DNA from: Berberis thunbergii
Taxonomy: Eukaryota > Streptophyta > Magnoliopsida > Ranunculales > Berberidaceae
Reading direction: 5' to 3'
Assembly (NCBI GenBank): GCA_003290165.1
Contig: QNQO01005785.1
Coordinates: forward strand, 1,116,001 to 1,180,000
Length of the DNA: 64,000 nucleotides
Part shown: in pieces, positions 31,990 through 46,200 of the stretch
Position numbering within the stretch: position 1 is the stretch's first letter
How the letters are laid out: each line of letters opens with the position of its first letter
Made by a program: the position numbers and the translations under genes
Notes under the pieces: generated by a model
What the model was told of the DNA's origin: nothing
The model's database searches: none
The model's input: only the letters and a program-made list of their open reading frames with translations

Positions 31990-33715
31990 TCCTCGCATGT
32001 GAATGCTAACGGTTCCATTGCATCACTCGTGTCTATGATTGCTTGACCACCACCGTTCCCTCTATAATGACCGACATCACCATCACTCCCATTATCGTCA
32101 TTATCACCACCACTCTCATTATCAACATTCTCACCACCCATCATTGATTTGGTCAAATTCATATATGAAATGCATCCCTTCAACATCTTGAGTAGGCAAT
32201 GTGGGTTCACTACTAATGCTCGCTCCTTGCATTCCCTCAACTTCCACCGTCTCTTCACTTATCTCATCATTTTCAAAATTATCATCGTATTGAAAATTTG
32301 GGTCAAGATAATAAATTTTCCATGTTATAAATAATGTATGGCATAAGGATAAAACTAAATAATTCTAATTCTTTATTAATAAACAAAGTTATTCTTTACG
32401 TACCAGTTAGATGGAAGGGTGTAACATTTTTATTCCCTTTTTTGAATGATTTGAAGGAGTGAATTATGTTGTCGGCCACTATTTTTACCAGTTCTTTCAT
32501 TTTCATCATTACATTGAGCGCATAACTCATAGTAGGTTTCTTGTCACCATCTACCATTCTCAAGACCACAATTTCATGTATGGAGTTCCAAAAACTTAGA
32601 CTTCCTACTAACCCTTCAATAAATCATCCATTAGAAATATTACATTGATCAAACACATTCCATTCATTACTTGCAAACATTTTTCTAAGTCCATCATTCC
32701 TTTCAGACAAGCTCTCTAATGCAATATAATGGGTGGCAAATCGAGTAAGACATGATCTAATGATGTCATCCCCACAAGAAGTCCCCATCATCGCTAGGAT
32801 TCTATGGTGGTTGTCAATGTAATTAGTCATTTTCTTCGCCTTTTCCACATCACTTTTAACTAGTGTCAGATCACCAATCTTCTTCAACATCAAGTCAATA
32901 TTATGACATGCACATGAAGTCCAACATAAATTGTATTCTAGCTTATTCATAATTTCACTCATGCTTCCCAAAAAAATGCTTCCATTATCAATTACAATCT
33001 GCATAACATTCCTTTTACCCGCATAGTCAACCACTTCCTTCATCAATCCATAAAGACAGTTGTAATCTTTTTTCTAATTCGAAGCATCTATTGAATTTCT
33101 AAATATGTTCACCCCGTCACAGTATATCATAAAGTTGATAATGCTCAATTTCATAGCACCTGTCCAACCATTGCACAAAATTGTGATTCCATATTTCGAC
33201 CTCTTAGGATTCAGGTGCCTAATTCACTCATCTAACTCCGCTATCTCTTCATCAAGTAACTTGTGTCTCAACTCCACATGCACAAAGTGGTTGTGAATGT
33301 CTTTAGTTGTTTTACTTGCCTCTACCGTTGTATGGTACTATACATTTTTTGTCGCAAGTAGTGCAATTCCATTGAAATAAGAAAATTGCTAATTGCCTTT
33401 GACATATTACTTTTCACATTTCTCCAGAACCACGTAATATTTTTTTTGCTTACTAGATTCATGATGATACCCATAGGAATCAATACCATGATGCACCTTC
33501 GTACTCTTTGAATGACCAAACAAACTATGTGAACTACTAGAAGAACTGCGAACTTTGTTCTTGGATGATTGCCCACGTAGGCTTGACTCAGTACTACCCA
33601 TCCTCTGGAGTTGTTCTCTTTCCCATTCTGCTAGCCAGCGTTGATGTCGAGCACGGTGGACAACATCATCCTCTTCAGAACTAGATGAATTATGACTTTC
33701 AAGCCCCGTCATGAC
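31990..33715 (-). pseudogene. hAT transposase pseudogene (DUF659-type)
   Basis: The - strand begins with a Ser/Glu-rich N-terminus (about 33710). A degraded GITILCNGWTGAMKLSIINFM segment (about 33120-33190) follows, which is the CDGWTD-type motif of DUF659 hAT transposases. Then comes a 140-residue open stretch (33046-32624) with VMQIVIDNGSIF, the SCACHNIDLMLKKIG motif and the IRSCLTRFATHYIALESL motif. Further downstream are a remnant of the MSYALNVMMKMKE type and an acidic tail. In-frame stops near 32620 and 33070-33230 break it. The normal protein cuts and joins hAT element ends. Terminal repeats were not located. Confidence 0.85.
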
Positions 33716-36207
33716 TGATTTCTAAACTTCTCAAGTGCATTTTTTAAACTTATTTGTCACGTTCCCCTCCAATACTTGTTGAAGCAATCTACACACTTTT
33801 CATATACTATCTGTATATTTTTCAACATCACAGTTTTCGCCAACCAAGTATATTTTACCCTTGATTGGCGAAAAGTTCTCGATGGCGGCAAGCTCTGCTT
33901 CCTTTCGTTGTTTGTTCATACTCGAAACAAGAGAATTGAAATTCGAAACCCTAAAAACTCAAAATTTCCACTTAAAACCAAAAAATGATACAAATATGAA
34001 ATCAATATATAATTAGAAAAAATGGGTGATTTTAAAATCAATATATATTTAGATGAAAAGACAATCTCCACACTTACACAAAATCACCAAAGAGTTATTC
34101 TCCAAATACCCACCTGGCAGGGAAGAACTTTGGTTGAATAATCTTTCCCCAAACCCACCCTATTTTTTTTGCTATTGCAAATAGACAACAACCACCATTT
34201 CCTCCACATCCTGTTTTGATTTAAGTCGCAATCGCCATTGCTCCATGGTGAAACAGTTGCAACACCACCAATTATTAAGGGTATTCACCCCATTTAGGGA
34301 GATGAGATGATTTAGAGAGTGGAGGCAATTGGGGGGTTTCAATGCTAGCGCAGAAGGCTTTAGTGATGGTGGTGGTAATTTGGTTCATAAAAGTGAAGGT
34401 GATGTTTGGGTGAGATAGGATGGAGGTTTGTTAAAGTGTTGATTGTTCAGGGTTGGGTTCAAATTAAAGGATGATGAAGATGATAAGTTTGATTCAATTC
34501 AGAGGATGGGTTGATCGTTCAGTGGTGGGGGTGGATCTACATTGAAGAACAAGAGTAAGTTCAGGTCTTAATTGGAGAATAACAATTTTTGTTTTATTTT
34601 TTTTATACCATTGGGCAGAGCAGAAAGACACACGCAAAATAAAAATCAGATCAAAGAAACACACACAAAAATCGGAAGTAGAGAGACACAAATATCGATT
34701 GGTCTGATCGGAGAGGAATACCAAAGATTAGAGTTGAGCAGCAAGAAAATAAAAAACAAAACCTAGTCGAACACAATGTGCAAAGATGATGAAAGCAGTA
34801 CGAAACAAAACATACCCATACCATTCAGTGTTTTGAATATAACTAGCTTAACCTACCTATATAAATTGATTAAGTTTTTTGAAATACTCTCTCTTTGCTC
34901 CACAACATGTAACAAGCAAACTAAAATTTCAAAATATTCAGTGTTTTGAATATAACACAATGTGCAAAGATGATCTTGTTGTCTTCCTTGAAATATATAT
35001 TGTTTGCGTCTTACATTATATTGGCTTGATTTTGCTAGCTAATTAACTTTGTGTTTGAGTATCCATGCAAAAATATACACATTCATTAGGATGAGATTTG
35101 AGAATGTTACCATCTAATTGCTTAGCTGAAGTAGGTTACTCTTGTGCGATTGAGAAGGTTGAGAGGTGAACTTGCGAAGGTTTTGCGATTTTGTGAATGT
35201 ATCTGTATTTCAATATCTATAGGGGAGGGGGCAATCTAAAATATCAAAGTGGGGTAAGAATGCAAATATGATTAGTTTGTAGAGTATTTTAAAAAGTTGC
35301 CCCCCTTTAGCCATACAGTGGATCCGCTCCTGGGGAAAACTATAATTTTGGTCATTGTTTTTTGTGTTTTGGGATTTTGTTTTTGAAAAATCTGAAAAAA
35401 ATTTAAATTTGCATTTCATCCTTTTTCTTTTCATAATTTCAAAAAAAAAATTGCAAAACCCCATTCTTGGGATTGTGAGCCATTTGACCCATTATGAATA
35501 CATATCAAACACTTACAGTAGTCCCTTCAGAAAAAAGAAAACACATACATCTGGGCTGGATGCATGATAATTTGTGTTTTCGTTTTTAAATAAATTTGAA
35601 AGTTGTAATTTATAATGTTAAGCAATGATTATTTTGGAATGAGCTTTGCTAAGGTCGAGGGATGGGTGGTAACCACCCATTTGCCTTGAGATATTGTGAT
35701 ATCACTCATCTCGAGGCGGATGCATCACTCCCTCGCCCCTTTCCCTGATCCCCTCCCTCGACCCGTAGAATTTTCGTTTTGGAATTTCAGTCCAACCACA
35801 ATCCTCAAAGTCAAAAAAAGAAGAAGAAGGTTGTGGGGATATACAAGACTCACAACTATCTGTCGCTAGAATCCTTCCCCGCTCACCACATGGCACTGTA
35901 CCAGTGACGCTCCATGCGCAACAACTTTTCCCCCTCCACAAAGTTGAATGGAACTCTCTCAAATTGGACTATTTATTTATTTATTTTTTCCAAAAGATCA
36001 GACCATTGTAATCTCTCCCTCTCTCTTTCTATTTTTTTTTTCTCTCAATGAATGCCAACTCCTCCTCCCTTTTATGTTTAACTTTTTCTCTTTCACTACT
36101 CCCCAACGTTCAAGCCTGAAAGATAAACTTTCCACCCACTCGCTAATCTCATTCATTCATTCATTCATTCATTCATTCAAGAAACTTGAGCAATTAAATC
36201 AAACACC
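33716..36207 (+). other. Intergenic region and upstream region of ICME
   Basis: No gene was recognised. Just upstream of the ICME start are CT-rich stretches (about 36010-36110) and an (ATTC)n microsatellite at 36151-36179, within the likely 5' leader. A TATA element was not assigned. Confidence 0.4.
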
Positions 36208-37160
36208 ATGTCGTCGTCTTCTTATTCGTTAAAACAAGGAGAAGGAGAAGCAGAACAAGTTTCATTCGGCTCAACCTCCTCTTTCAAAGGCGACACTGAG
36301 AAAACGCCCTTAATGTCCATGGATCCCCTCTTCACCAAAATTACCACATCAACAAACCATCAGCGCAGGCGCAAACTCCCCGCCCAAGAACAAGACGCTG
36401 CAATTCCCACACGCTTGTCTCGTCAAGAGTCCTTCAGACGCGACGTTGGTCACGCAGCTGCAGAGACCTTTCTGCTTACTCGTCTTACCTTTACCCTTCT
36501 CAGATACCTCGGGTATCATTACTACTCAATTTCAGATTTCGGTTTTTTTTTTTTATTCAATTCTAATCATTTGAGTTTCATTCAGGGTAGGCTACCGGTG
36601 GATCAGCAAATTCCTTGCTCTTACTTTCTATGCCATGCTTCTTATGCCCGGTTTTCTTCAAGGTTTGAATTGCCCGCCAATTGTTTTATTCATAATATTG
36701 CAGCTAGATGTAACCCAATTGATACGTAATTTGCAGTTGGCTATTACTATTTCTTCTCAATTCATGTCCGTAGAAGTGTGGTCTATGGAGATCAACCAAG
36801 AAATAGGTATGCACAAAATGATAATTGCATTTCTAATGCCAACGAGACTGACATATTACGAAATAGTTATTCTTTATTTATTATTATTATATTTTTTCCC
36901 TCTTTTCTGCACTACTTCGACCTGAGTTTTCATCAACAATACTACATCCAACGAGAAGCAAAATAAATACAATCAACCAAATGGGAGAAAATTAATATTT
37001 TTTTTTTCTGGTCTCTTCTTGCTTATATGCCTATAGCTAATCAGTTGTTAATTCTGCAGGCTCGATCTGTATTTACCTTGTAATAGTGATGGTCCAAAGC
37101 CAGTTGTTGCATTTGTGACAGGTGGAGCCTGGATTATTGGGTGAGCAATTCTTATTGACA

Positions 37161-37206
<46 letters not shown>

Positions 37207-40200
37207 AGTATATCCTCATGAACCATGGTGTATAAAATGCCTTAAACTGACATTTAAATTGCCATTCGTGATTGTTTGTCACAACCAAGGATTATGTTTG
37301 TTTTTCAACGTAATTTCGGGAAGTTGATTTTAAAAATATTTTCTTGTGTATAGAAAAAACGTAAAAATTTAGGTTGTAATTTTGAAGTTTTCAATATGAT
37401 TTAAGCATTTAAAACTCTTACATATTACATAAAAGAGTATTTCAAGCAAGGATGCACGGACTCGGACTCGGACACGACACGGCGACTCGACAATTTTCAA
37501 AAAAATAGGACTCGGCGACATGGTCAAACTTAATTTTTTAATATATATTTTTTGTAACTCATCAAATTCAAGCATATCAATAATACATTCAAATTCATTC
37601 ATTCAAATTTACAAATGCATCATAAAGTCAAGCTCAACTGCTCAAGTAGTCAAGTCATACTCATAAAGCATAATTTCATTAACTTGATACTGTAAATCTC
37701 ATAAAGTAGTCAAGTAGTCAAGTCATACTCATATAATTTCATTAACTTGATACTGTAAATTGATAATTTTAAAAACTCACCAGTCACCAGCGAGGCGGCT
37801 AGATCTCTTCTTCATTAACTAGCTCATCCACTGTCACATTTTCTGCATCCAACAGTCCAGCCTCTAGCTCAGGTTCATCAAGCGAAAGACTGACAATCTC
37901 AAGCACTCCAGTAGCATCCAAATCCAACGAATCAATAGTATCTCCTGTGACATCTCACATCCTTGTCTCATCTTCTTGGTACTCTTGTTTTCTTCTTGAC
38001 AAAAGACGAAGGTTGGAATGCACATACACTAAATCTTCAGCTCGTTTTGGGGTCAATTTGTTCCTTTTTAATGAGTGGATGTTGTTATATGTGCTCCAAT
38101 CCCTCTCACAACATGAGGAAGAACAAGGTTGGCCAAGTAACTTCAAAGCAATATTCAAGAGATTAGGTACACTGGTACCATGAGCAACCCACCACACATC
38201 AGGATCTAGGTATGCTCTATTCTGTATAGCATCACTTTCTGCAAACTGCCCAGCAGCAGTTGAAAACTTTACATACTCTGTAACAACCACTTTTCTGTCT
38301 TCAATTAGAGGAAAGTATCTCTTGAAACATATATTTCTCTCATTTGTAATCTCAGGATCTTTGTGTGGCGCAATACGATTAGGATCCTCTTGCAACCATT
38401 CGCTGCACCTATATTATATATTAATATTAGCAATGTCCCAAATAAAAAATAAGTAGAATAAAAAATTAAAAACAATGTAATTATTTACCTTGGATTCAAG
38501 GAATGTGCTAAACAATGCAGTGGTGTGTTGTTTTCTCCCATCGATCTACCAATATCTGATGCACCACTGAAAAAAACTCTGACTCCTCCTCACTAGTAGT
38601 TTCCTTTCCTTCATGACGATAAATAACTTGTTTCACTTTCTCAATCATAACATCCCACATCTCATACACCAAGTGAAGACAACACTTATCTGTATCAGCC
38701 CTCCGCAACATTGAATAAATAGGCTCTGTGAAACGAAGCACATAATCCACTTTGTCCCACCACAAGTCATCCAATAGTATTCCTTTCACAATCCGTGCTT
38801 TGTCAACATCATCTTCCTTATAGGAATCCCACTTATCTCCAATCACCATACTTTGGATGCTACTTTTAATGTATTTCAACCTCTTCAGCATAATTATGCT
38901 TGAAGCAAAGCGTGTCTCAGCTATGGAAAACAACTTCAATCTCGAATGCTCATTAAACATGTGCAACCTCATGGAATGGTTCATGATAAAGTTCTTGATC
39001 ATCACCCCATCCCCAACAACATCAATAATCCAACTACACAAACTGTAGGCCTTTTCATTTGCAGGCGTGTTCTTTGGAGCGCATATATTCTTCAAGGCAA
39101 GGTTGAGAGTGTGGACTACACAAGGTGTCCAAAAAACCTCAGGATACTTGCTCTCAACAAGTAAACCTGCAGCCCTACAAACTGGAGCATTGTCGGTTAT
39201 AACTTGAACGACATTCCTTGGCCCAACCTCACGTACAACTTCCTTGATCAAATTAGCAATGAAGAACTTGTCTTTGTATTCCCCTTCACAGTTCACAGCC
39301 TTTAAGAACATTGGACCACCCTCATTAATCACTATGAAATTAATGAGAGGCCTCCTTTGAGAATCAGTCCACCCATCACAAACAATTGTTGCCCCTTTAG
39401 TAACCCATGTGGACTTTGTTGCCTCCAACAACCTCTCAATGTTGCTCCTTTCATTTTGAAGCAATGTCGTCCTCAGTGCATTATACCCAGGAATCTTGTA
39501 ACCACTAATAGACTTTGCTTTATTCGTTGCAAAGGTAAAAGCCTCCTGAAAATATGGATTCCTTGCAAGGTTGAATGGCAATGCAGCTGAGTAGAACGCC
39601 CTTGCAATCAAAGCATCCAACTCTTGTCGCTCACTCATATTGAACGCATGTGCAATAGGATTAGTAATGGCTCTCCTCTTCCTCTGTTCATTCTATGAAA
39701 GTGGAACTGAAGGGCCAACCCCCCCACTACTTGAACTCAGGTGAGGGTGACTACTTGATCCCACTGAAAGAGGTAAAGGAACACTTCATATCCTTGAACT
39801 TTCTGCTTTCAATGCAGCTTCATCAATAAATTTTTGCACCTCTCTAAGTTGTACGGGGGAGATTTTGGCACAAATAGCTATCCCATGACCACTTATCTTC
39901 AACAAGTGGTGCTTCAATCTAGTAAGAGAGCCTGTATATTCTTTATGACAATAGTTACACTTCCATCTAAGGTTTCCCCCACCTTCACTTGGTTTTCCTA
40001 ATCTTGTCACATGCTTCCAAAGATCATAAGATCATCTCCTCCAGTTCCTTGGCCTGCTAAAACCAATTTTAATTTCTTATTTAGTTTTCACTTTTCACTT
40101 TCCAGCAAATAGGTGCAAGGAAGGAAAACATACACTTGCAGGAAAAAAAATTTCAAGAAAAAACATACACTTGCAGAGATTCAGAGATTCATACACTTCA

Positions 40201-43200
40201 AGAAAAAACATACACTTGCAAGAAAAAACGAATCGCAGGAAGGAAAACATACACTTGCAGGAAAAAAAAATCGAATGAATCGAATCGAATCGATTGTTGA
40301 AATCGCTGAAATTTCAAAAAAAAAACATACACTTGCAGAGATTCTGAGAATAGCAGAGAAAAAAAAAAAAAAACAGAAATCGAATAATCGATCGATCGAT
40401 GAAATCGATCTCAATCGAGGGTCGATGAAACAACTCACATAACAGGAACGAAATCGATCGTCGATCGATCTCTACATCTCAGGAAAAAAAAATCGATCGA
40501 TCGAATCGATCGAACGTACCTGGTGTCGATGAGGACGCCATGATCTCTTTTCCTCCGCTCCGTCTGTCGATCTCTTCTCCTCCGTCTCTATCAGTCTTAC
40601 TCTTGACGATCGATCGATGGCTGCAAAAGGGTTTCTGAGTTAGGGTTTTGGGTTTTTTTTTTTTCTCTGACTCGGTCTGTGTGGGAGGAGGAAGAATCAT
40701 GCGAAATTAAACAATTTCATAGTCAACGAATTTTGACTACCTCCGGACCGTGTCTGGTTGAGTCTAGACCGTGTCCAGCTCAGTCAACAAATTTTGACCG
40801 TTGACCCCATGTCCAATACGTGTCCAGCGTGTGTCGTACGCGAATCCGTGTCCAACACGTATTTGACGCGTGATTCGGGGGGTTTTCGGAGAGTCGGTGC
40901 ATCCCAGATTTCAAGATGTCATACAAACTAAATAATGCTTAAGAATCACTTATATAACAAAAATTAATACTAAACTAAGGTTATAACGGGTTAAAGTGGA
41001 CGGAAATTCTGAACTAAGGTTATATCGGGTTAAAGTGGACGGAAATTGAGATTGGCCTAATGAAAAAAATAGATACTTTGGATTTTGAAAGAAATTTCGG
41101 TAAATAAAAAAAAGAATATTTCGTGAAATTTCGACATTTTTCGAGAAATCACATTCCTTAGATCACAACAAGGTGGCCTGAGCAACCATAAGAAACCCAA
41201 ACGTTGAATTTTTTTGTTCTGACATGTACAAAGTTAAATCAATCAAGTGGGTCGATCTCTGTACAAGGCTCCACTGGTAGACCATGTTGCAATACATGAT
41301 GCATTTACATTGAAATGAAATCCTCATTTTTCATATGCTTACTACTTTATAACTGCATGATAAAACCCCAACTATCATCCAATCTGTTCTCTATGTTTTA
41401 AACATGTTACTTTGAAACATATTTGACTATAGTTGCGTTAATTAGACATTCAAATTCATCAAGTTGCATAATACATAACCATAAATGAAGCTCATATGTC
41501 ATGATTTGTAACTGAAATGTAGCTCATCAATATTACACATCATAAGTCATGATAGATAATATATAATAAGTTTATAACACAACTTAAAATTATCTAACTC
41601 AAATCATATGCAACACTAACAAAATTCACAGTCTCGCTTCTTTCATATCTTTTTTTTTATTCGTAAAATCAAATGTTTGGATTTGTATTGATAAGAAGAA
41701 AAGCATGTGATGAAAAGTGCCCTAACCACAGGTTACAAAAGTATACATCATATCATATCATGAACTATGTCACCTTAGTCATATATACAAGAAGAAAAAA
41801 AATGTCCCTCAATGCACCCCACAACCATAGTGATTTTGATATGGCGTCGACTATTTGGCACCACAGGTTACTCTCACCCACACCACGCATCAACTTTTTT
41901 TTTTACCTTCTCTCCTACACCACTATTCATTTTTTTCATCCTTTCTTCTCAAGAACAAGAACAAGAACAACAACAACAACAACAACCTGGAAGGGGGTAG
42001 CGAGGAAGGGGGTGATCGATTGTGAGAGACGGTGAAAGACAATTGGCGACGATGAAAGATAGAGGAGATGGAGCGACAACCACTGTCGCCTCTTCTCCAT
42101 CTTCTTCTCCTTCCCTTTTCCATCTTCTTCTCCTCCTTCCCCTTCTCCCAGTTCTCCCACCATCTCTTCTTCTCCCACTCTCCCAGTTCCCTTTTCTTCT
42201 TCTCGCATAAACTGTCGCTCCTTTCCTTCTTCTCATTCCCGTCGCATCCTGTTTTTGTTTTTTTTGCCCTCGTGGCGGCCTGTGCGAGGATGGGTTCACC
42301 ACTCGCACAGGTTGCTGTGAGGGAAAAAAATTGATCCTTGCAGAGGTAACTGCGAATGGAACACTCTCAGTCGCGAAATTCCAAAAACAAGGTGCGACAA
42401 GAAGGAGAAGAAGAAGAGGGAAAAGATCGACGGCAGAGTTGAGGTCAATATCCTGTAAAGGCTACATATTTTGTGCTTCTTTGACTTCGTCTTGAATTTC
42501 GATTTGAGGGAATGGAGAGGATATGCGAAGGTGCCCTCGGATGGGGAGGGAAGAGAAGAAGAGAAATGAGAGAAAAAGATGCAGAGAAGAAGAAGAAGGG
42601 TGTTGGTGAGAAGAAATGAAGTTGGGAGGGGAGAGGGAGTTCTCCATCGTTTTGAATTTGGGATGGGAGAAAAATTTAGGTTTTCTTTTTATAGATGGTG
42701 GGGAAGAGATAGTGGTGTAGGACAGAAAGTGCATGGTGTGGGAAAGAAAAAAATAGATGGGTGGTGTGAGTGAGAGTAAGTTGTGGTGCCAAATAATCGC
42801 TGCCTTTTTATATCTGTCCAAAAATTTGCATTTGTCCTTGAAAACGAGAACTCTGTTATTTCATTCCCTCCAAATGATCCAAGAAAAAGCATGCAGGATT
42901 CTCTCTTAGAGCCGGGGCGAGTGTGATTGAGATGCAAATGGCATGCCTTAGAAGATGCCCAAATCTCAGCCCACTGCAGGAAAGAAATGGGATTGGGAGA
43001 TGTCACCCTGAGTTCAGAGAAACACTTGCTCCAAAATTGTTGAACTGAGTGGCAGGAGAGGATCAACTAATTCAGAAGCTTGGCCATACTTGACAATGAT
43101 TAGGGATGTTGAGCCCTCTTTTGTTAACATTATCAATAGTCAGGATTCTCCCATGCATGATTCTCCAAAGCAAGAAGGAGGCTCTAAGGGGGGCTTGGCT

Positions 43201-46200
43201 GACCCATATAAAGTTATGGAGCTTATGCACCCTTTTATCACTACGAGACATGTTGATTTGGGGACCATCCTTGAGGTAAGACTCTTTACTAGAGAGTTTG
43301 TTTTCTTTTCCCCCCAATCCCAGTTCCAAGTGTCTTAATCATCATCTAAATCCACCAAATGAAGGGAGTGAAGAAGGTTTACCAAATGAGGGATTTCCCA
43401 ATCATTAAGGTTTCTTCTCAGGGAAAGTTCCAGGAGTGGTAATTGTCAGAATGAGGAAGTCTTTGATCTTACCTTGCTTAAGGGTGAAGAGATTGTAAAT
43501 ATAGGGAAAGGAGAGTTTAAGGGTTTCACCACTAAGCCATTTGTGGTTCCCGAATTGAATTCTTTCTCCATTGTGAACTTCAAATGTAATTGCACCTTCA
43601 ATGAGCTTCTGCATTTCATAATGTTTTTCCAAAGATAACACCCATGAGTGGACAGGCAAACCAATCAGAGGGGGCAGGACAATATTTGTGAGCAATGATT
43701 TGAATTCAAAGGGAGTTAGGATAAGCTCCAAATCTCCAAATCCTTTTTGTTGAACCTCTTTTGAAATCCATATTTGTGAGCGATGATCTTCATATATCTT
43801 ATCCTACATTTAACTAAATATGTATTTATTTCTGAATGGGTTGCAAACTCCCCTTTTGGTTATTTTCACCTATTTAGAAAAAAAAATAAAAAATAACACA
43901 ACCATGTCTAGACTGTCTGACCGTAGTTAAACTTCCCTCACTTGACCATGTGTGCAACACCTGCTGGAGCTGCATCAGAGGAGCGTTGTGTCAGATGTGG
44001 ACACGGCGAGGTTTTTGAAGTGTCACGGCTTCCTTGCTTTTCAGAGGTTGAGTTTACATCAGCATAAGAAAAAACAACCTATCTAACAAGGACACCTATG
44101 CGTGTCAGTGTCTGACACACATACAAGGTGTCAGATACATCTACCAGAAAATCCACCAATACAAGGACACACCTATAAATTATAATATGATTGGGGTAGT
44201 TACACATACCCTACCGTATATGCTTAATTAGAAATACACCATATTTTAATTACTACTTGTCATACCCCCCATGGCCCTGACATAAAAACAAACTTTGTCA
44301 CATTCCGTACGTGTACACCTTTAGATGGATTTAATCGTAGTTGTTGGTGAACGGTTAGGTCTGACCAACTGTCACAATTCGATGATTGGTTTCTTGAGAG
44401 AATAAACCAATTCTGGGAGAGATAGGTGAAAAAAAGTGAACCTAGGGGTTCTTTTCATTTCATTTGGAGAAAAGAAGAGATAGAAACCTGAAAGAGAGGT
44501 TTCTTAATGATTTAACAAGTGTTGATGATGTTAATATGTGATGGAGGAACCTCGGTACAATATTGATCCAGTAAATTCAACTATATTAAAATTAGACTTA
44601 TCCCCTATAGTTAATATTGTTTCAGACATGCATAAAAACACGACAAATTCCAAAATACTTGATACTTGATGTATGCTTGATTGGGGGACTTGATGTATGT
44701 CTGACTTCTCTTGTATGTTTGATTGGGGAATATAGTACATGATAGAAATACTTGATACTTGATGCATACTTTTTGGTCTGCCTCTCTGTGGCCTTTCCCA
44801 CAGATTGCCTGCTCCCTTTATTAATGAAAACTGTTTGTTTTATTGAGGAAAAATATTCCAAAATTTGAAAAAATACCACTCATCATCTGAAACTCTTGCA
44901 GCCATTCAAGAGACTATACAATCACCTCATTCTACGTTATGCGACAGCTTAATTTTTACTGGTTTCTTTGGGGTTTCTATACTATGTAGTGTGGGAACGA
45001 TCTTTGGGTGACTCCACAACTTATAAGATCAGTGTTGGAGGACATGCAGTTTTGATTTAAAGGATTTTTGGAGCATTTACTTGGAATTCTGCACAAAGGG
45101 TAAAAATTTACATAAGAGAGCCTTTTTATAATTTCCTGACTAAAGTATAAATTTATCATTTAAGTATGACTGAAAACCTGCACGTCAGTCACATTCTCGA
45201 ATCAATTTATCCTACACATCTCGTTGACTACAACTCACCAGTCCAAACATACCGTAAGCATCAAACCAGGTTTCCTTGTGAAATGACTTCCATAACTTAA
45301 CAAACATAAGCTAATCATTCCCCACAACATCACAAAAAATTTCAATCAATCAAACTCCTTGTTGTTTTTTGTAATTTTTTTTTTAAATTTTTTATAAGCA
45401 CGACAAATTTTTTTATTGAAACTGTAAAGGTAAAGAAGTTGTGAAGGAGGGCTGCGCAACACAAACCCACAGAGAGTGCAACGAGACTGGATTACATTTT
45501 CACCAGAGAGCCTCAAAGGTATATAAAGTTATCAAATCTTTCAAAGTTCTCATGTGCTTGATCCCATTGCCAGAGGTGTCTGCTGTCCATACACTCATTT
45601 TTAAAACACCTTCCATTTCATTCTTTCCAAATTGTCCACATGATGAACAGCCGGAAGCCTCTACCAAGTCCAAGAGCCCACTAGGGTAAGATTACTAATT
45701 CTATTCCATCCCAAAATACACACAGCAGAGCCGTGCACCAATCTCGCGTCTTGAAATTATTGAGGAAGGTCGGAATGTTTGGGAGTAAGGGCATAGAATG
45801 ATCAGGTAGTTGACATCCTCATCTGGGTGTGAGAAAACCTGGCTACCGTTTGTGACAGTAAGACCTCTTCTTTGCAGGTTGCTAATGGCGAGGATTCTGT
45901 TCTGCTGGCTGTCTGTACAAAGAAAGAGGCTCTGGGAGGCGATCTAATTCCAAATCTTTCCCCATAGGTTTTCTGAAGTGGCAGAGATGTTGTTGGTATG
46001 AGTGTTTGAACATAGCTGTTCATAGATAGGCATTGTAAACCATTTCTTGTCTGCCTTCCATTCCATATCATCCGTGTCCAGGTTAATAACTACACCATCC
46101 AAGGTGGCAAGCAAGTTTACAAACTCTGGGATTTCCCAATAGCTTAGAGCTCGTCTAGGGGAGAGATTCAAAGAAGAGTTGTGACCATTGAAATTGTAGT

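Noticed and set aside
36635..36966. Open frames of 96 and 62 codons on + around 36.7-36.95 kb
   Set aside because: They are shadow and read-through frames over ICME exons 2-3 and the following intron.
41923..42334. Several overlapping 60-120 codon frames on both strands rich in Ser/Leu or Arg/Glu
   Set aside because: They come from a CTTCTTCTCC/GGAGAAGAAG-biased stretch inside the MULE-like element. The composition alone keeps all frames open.
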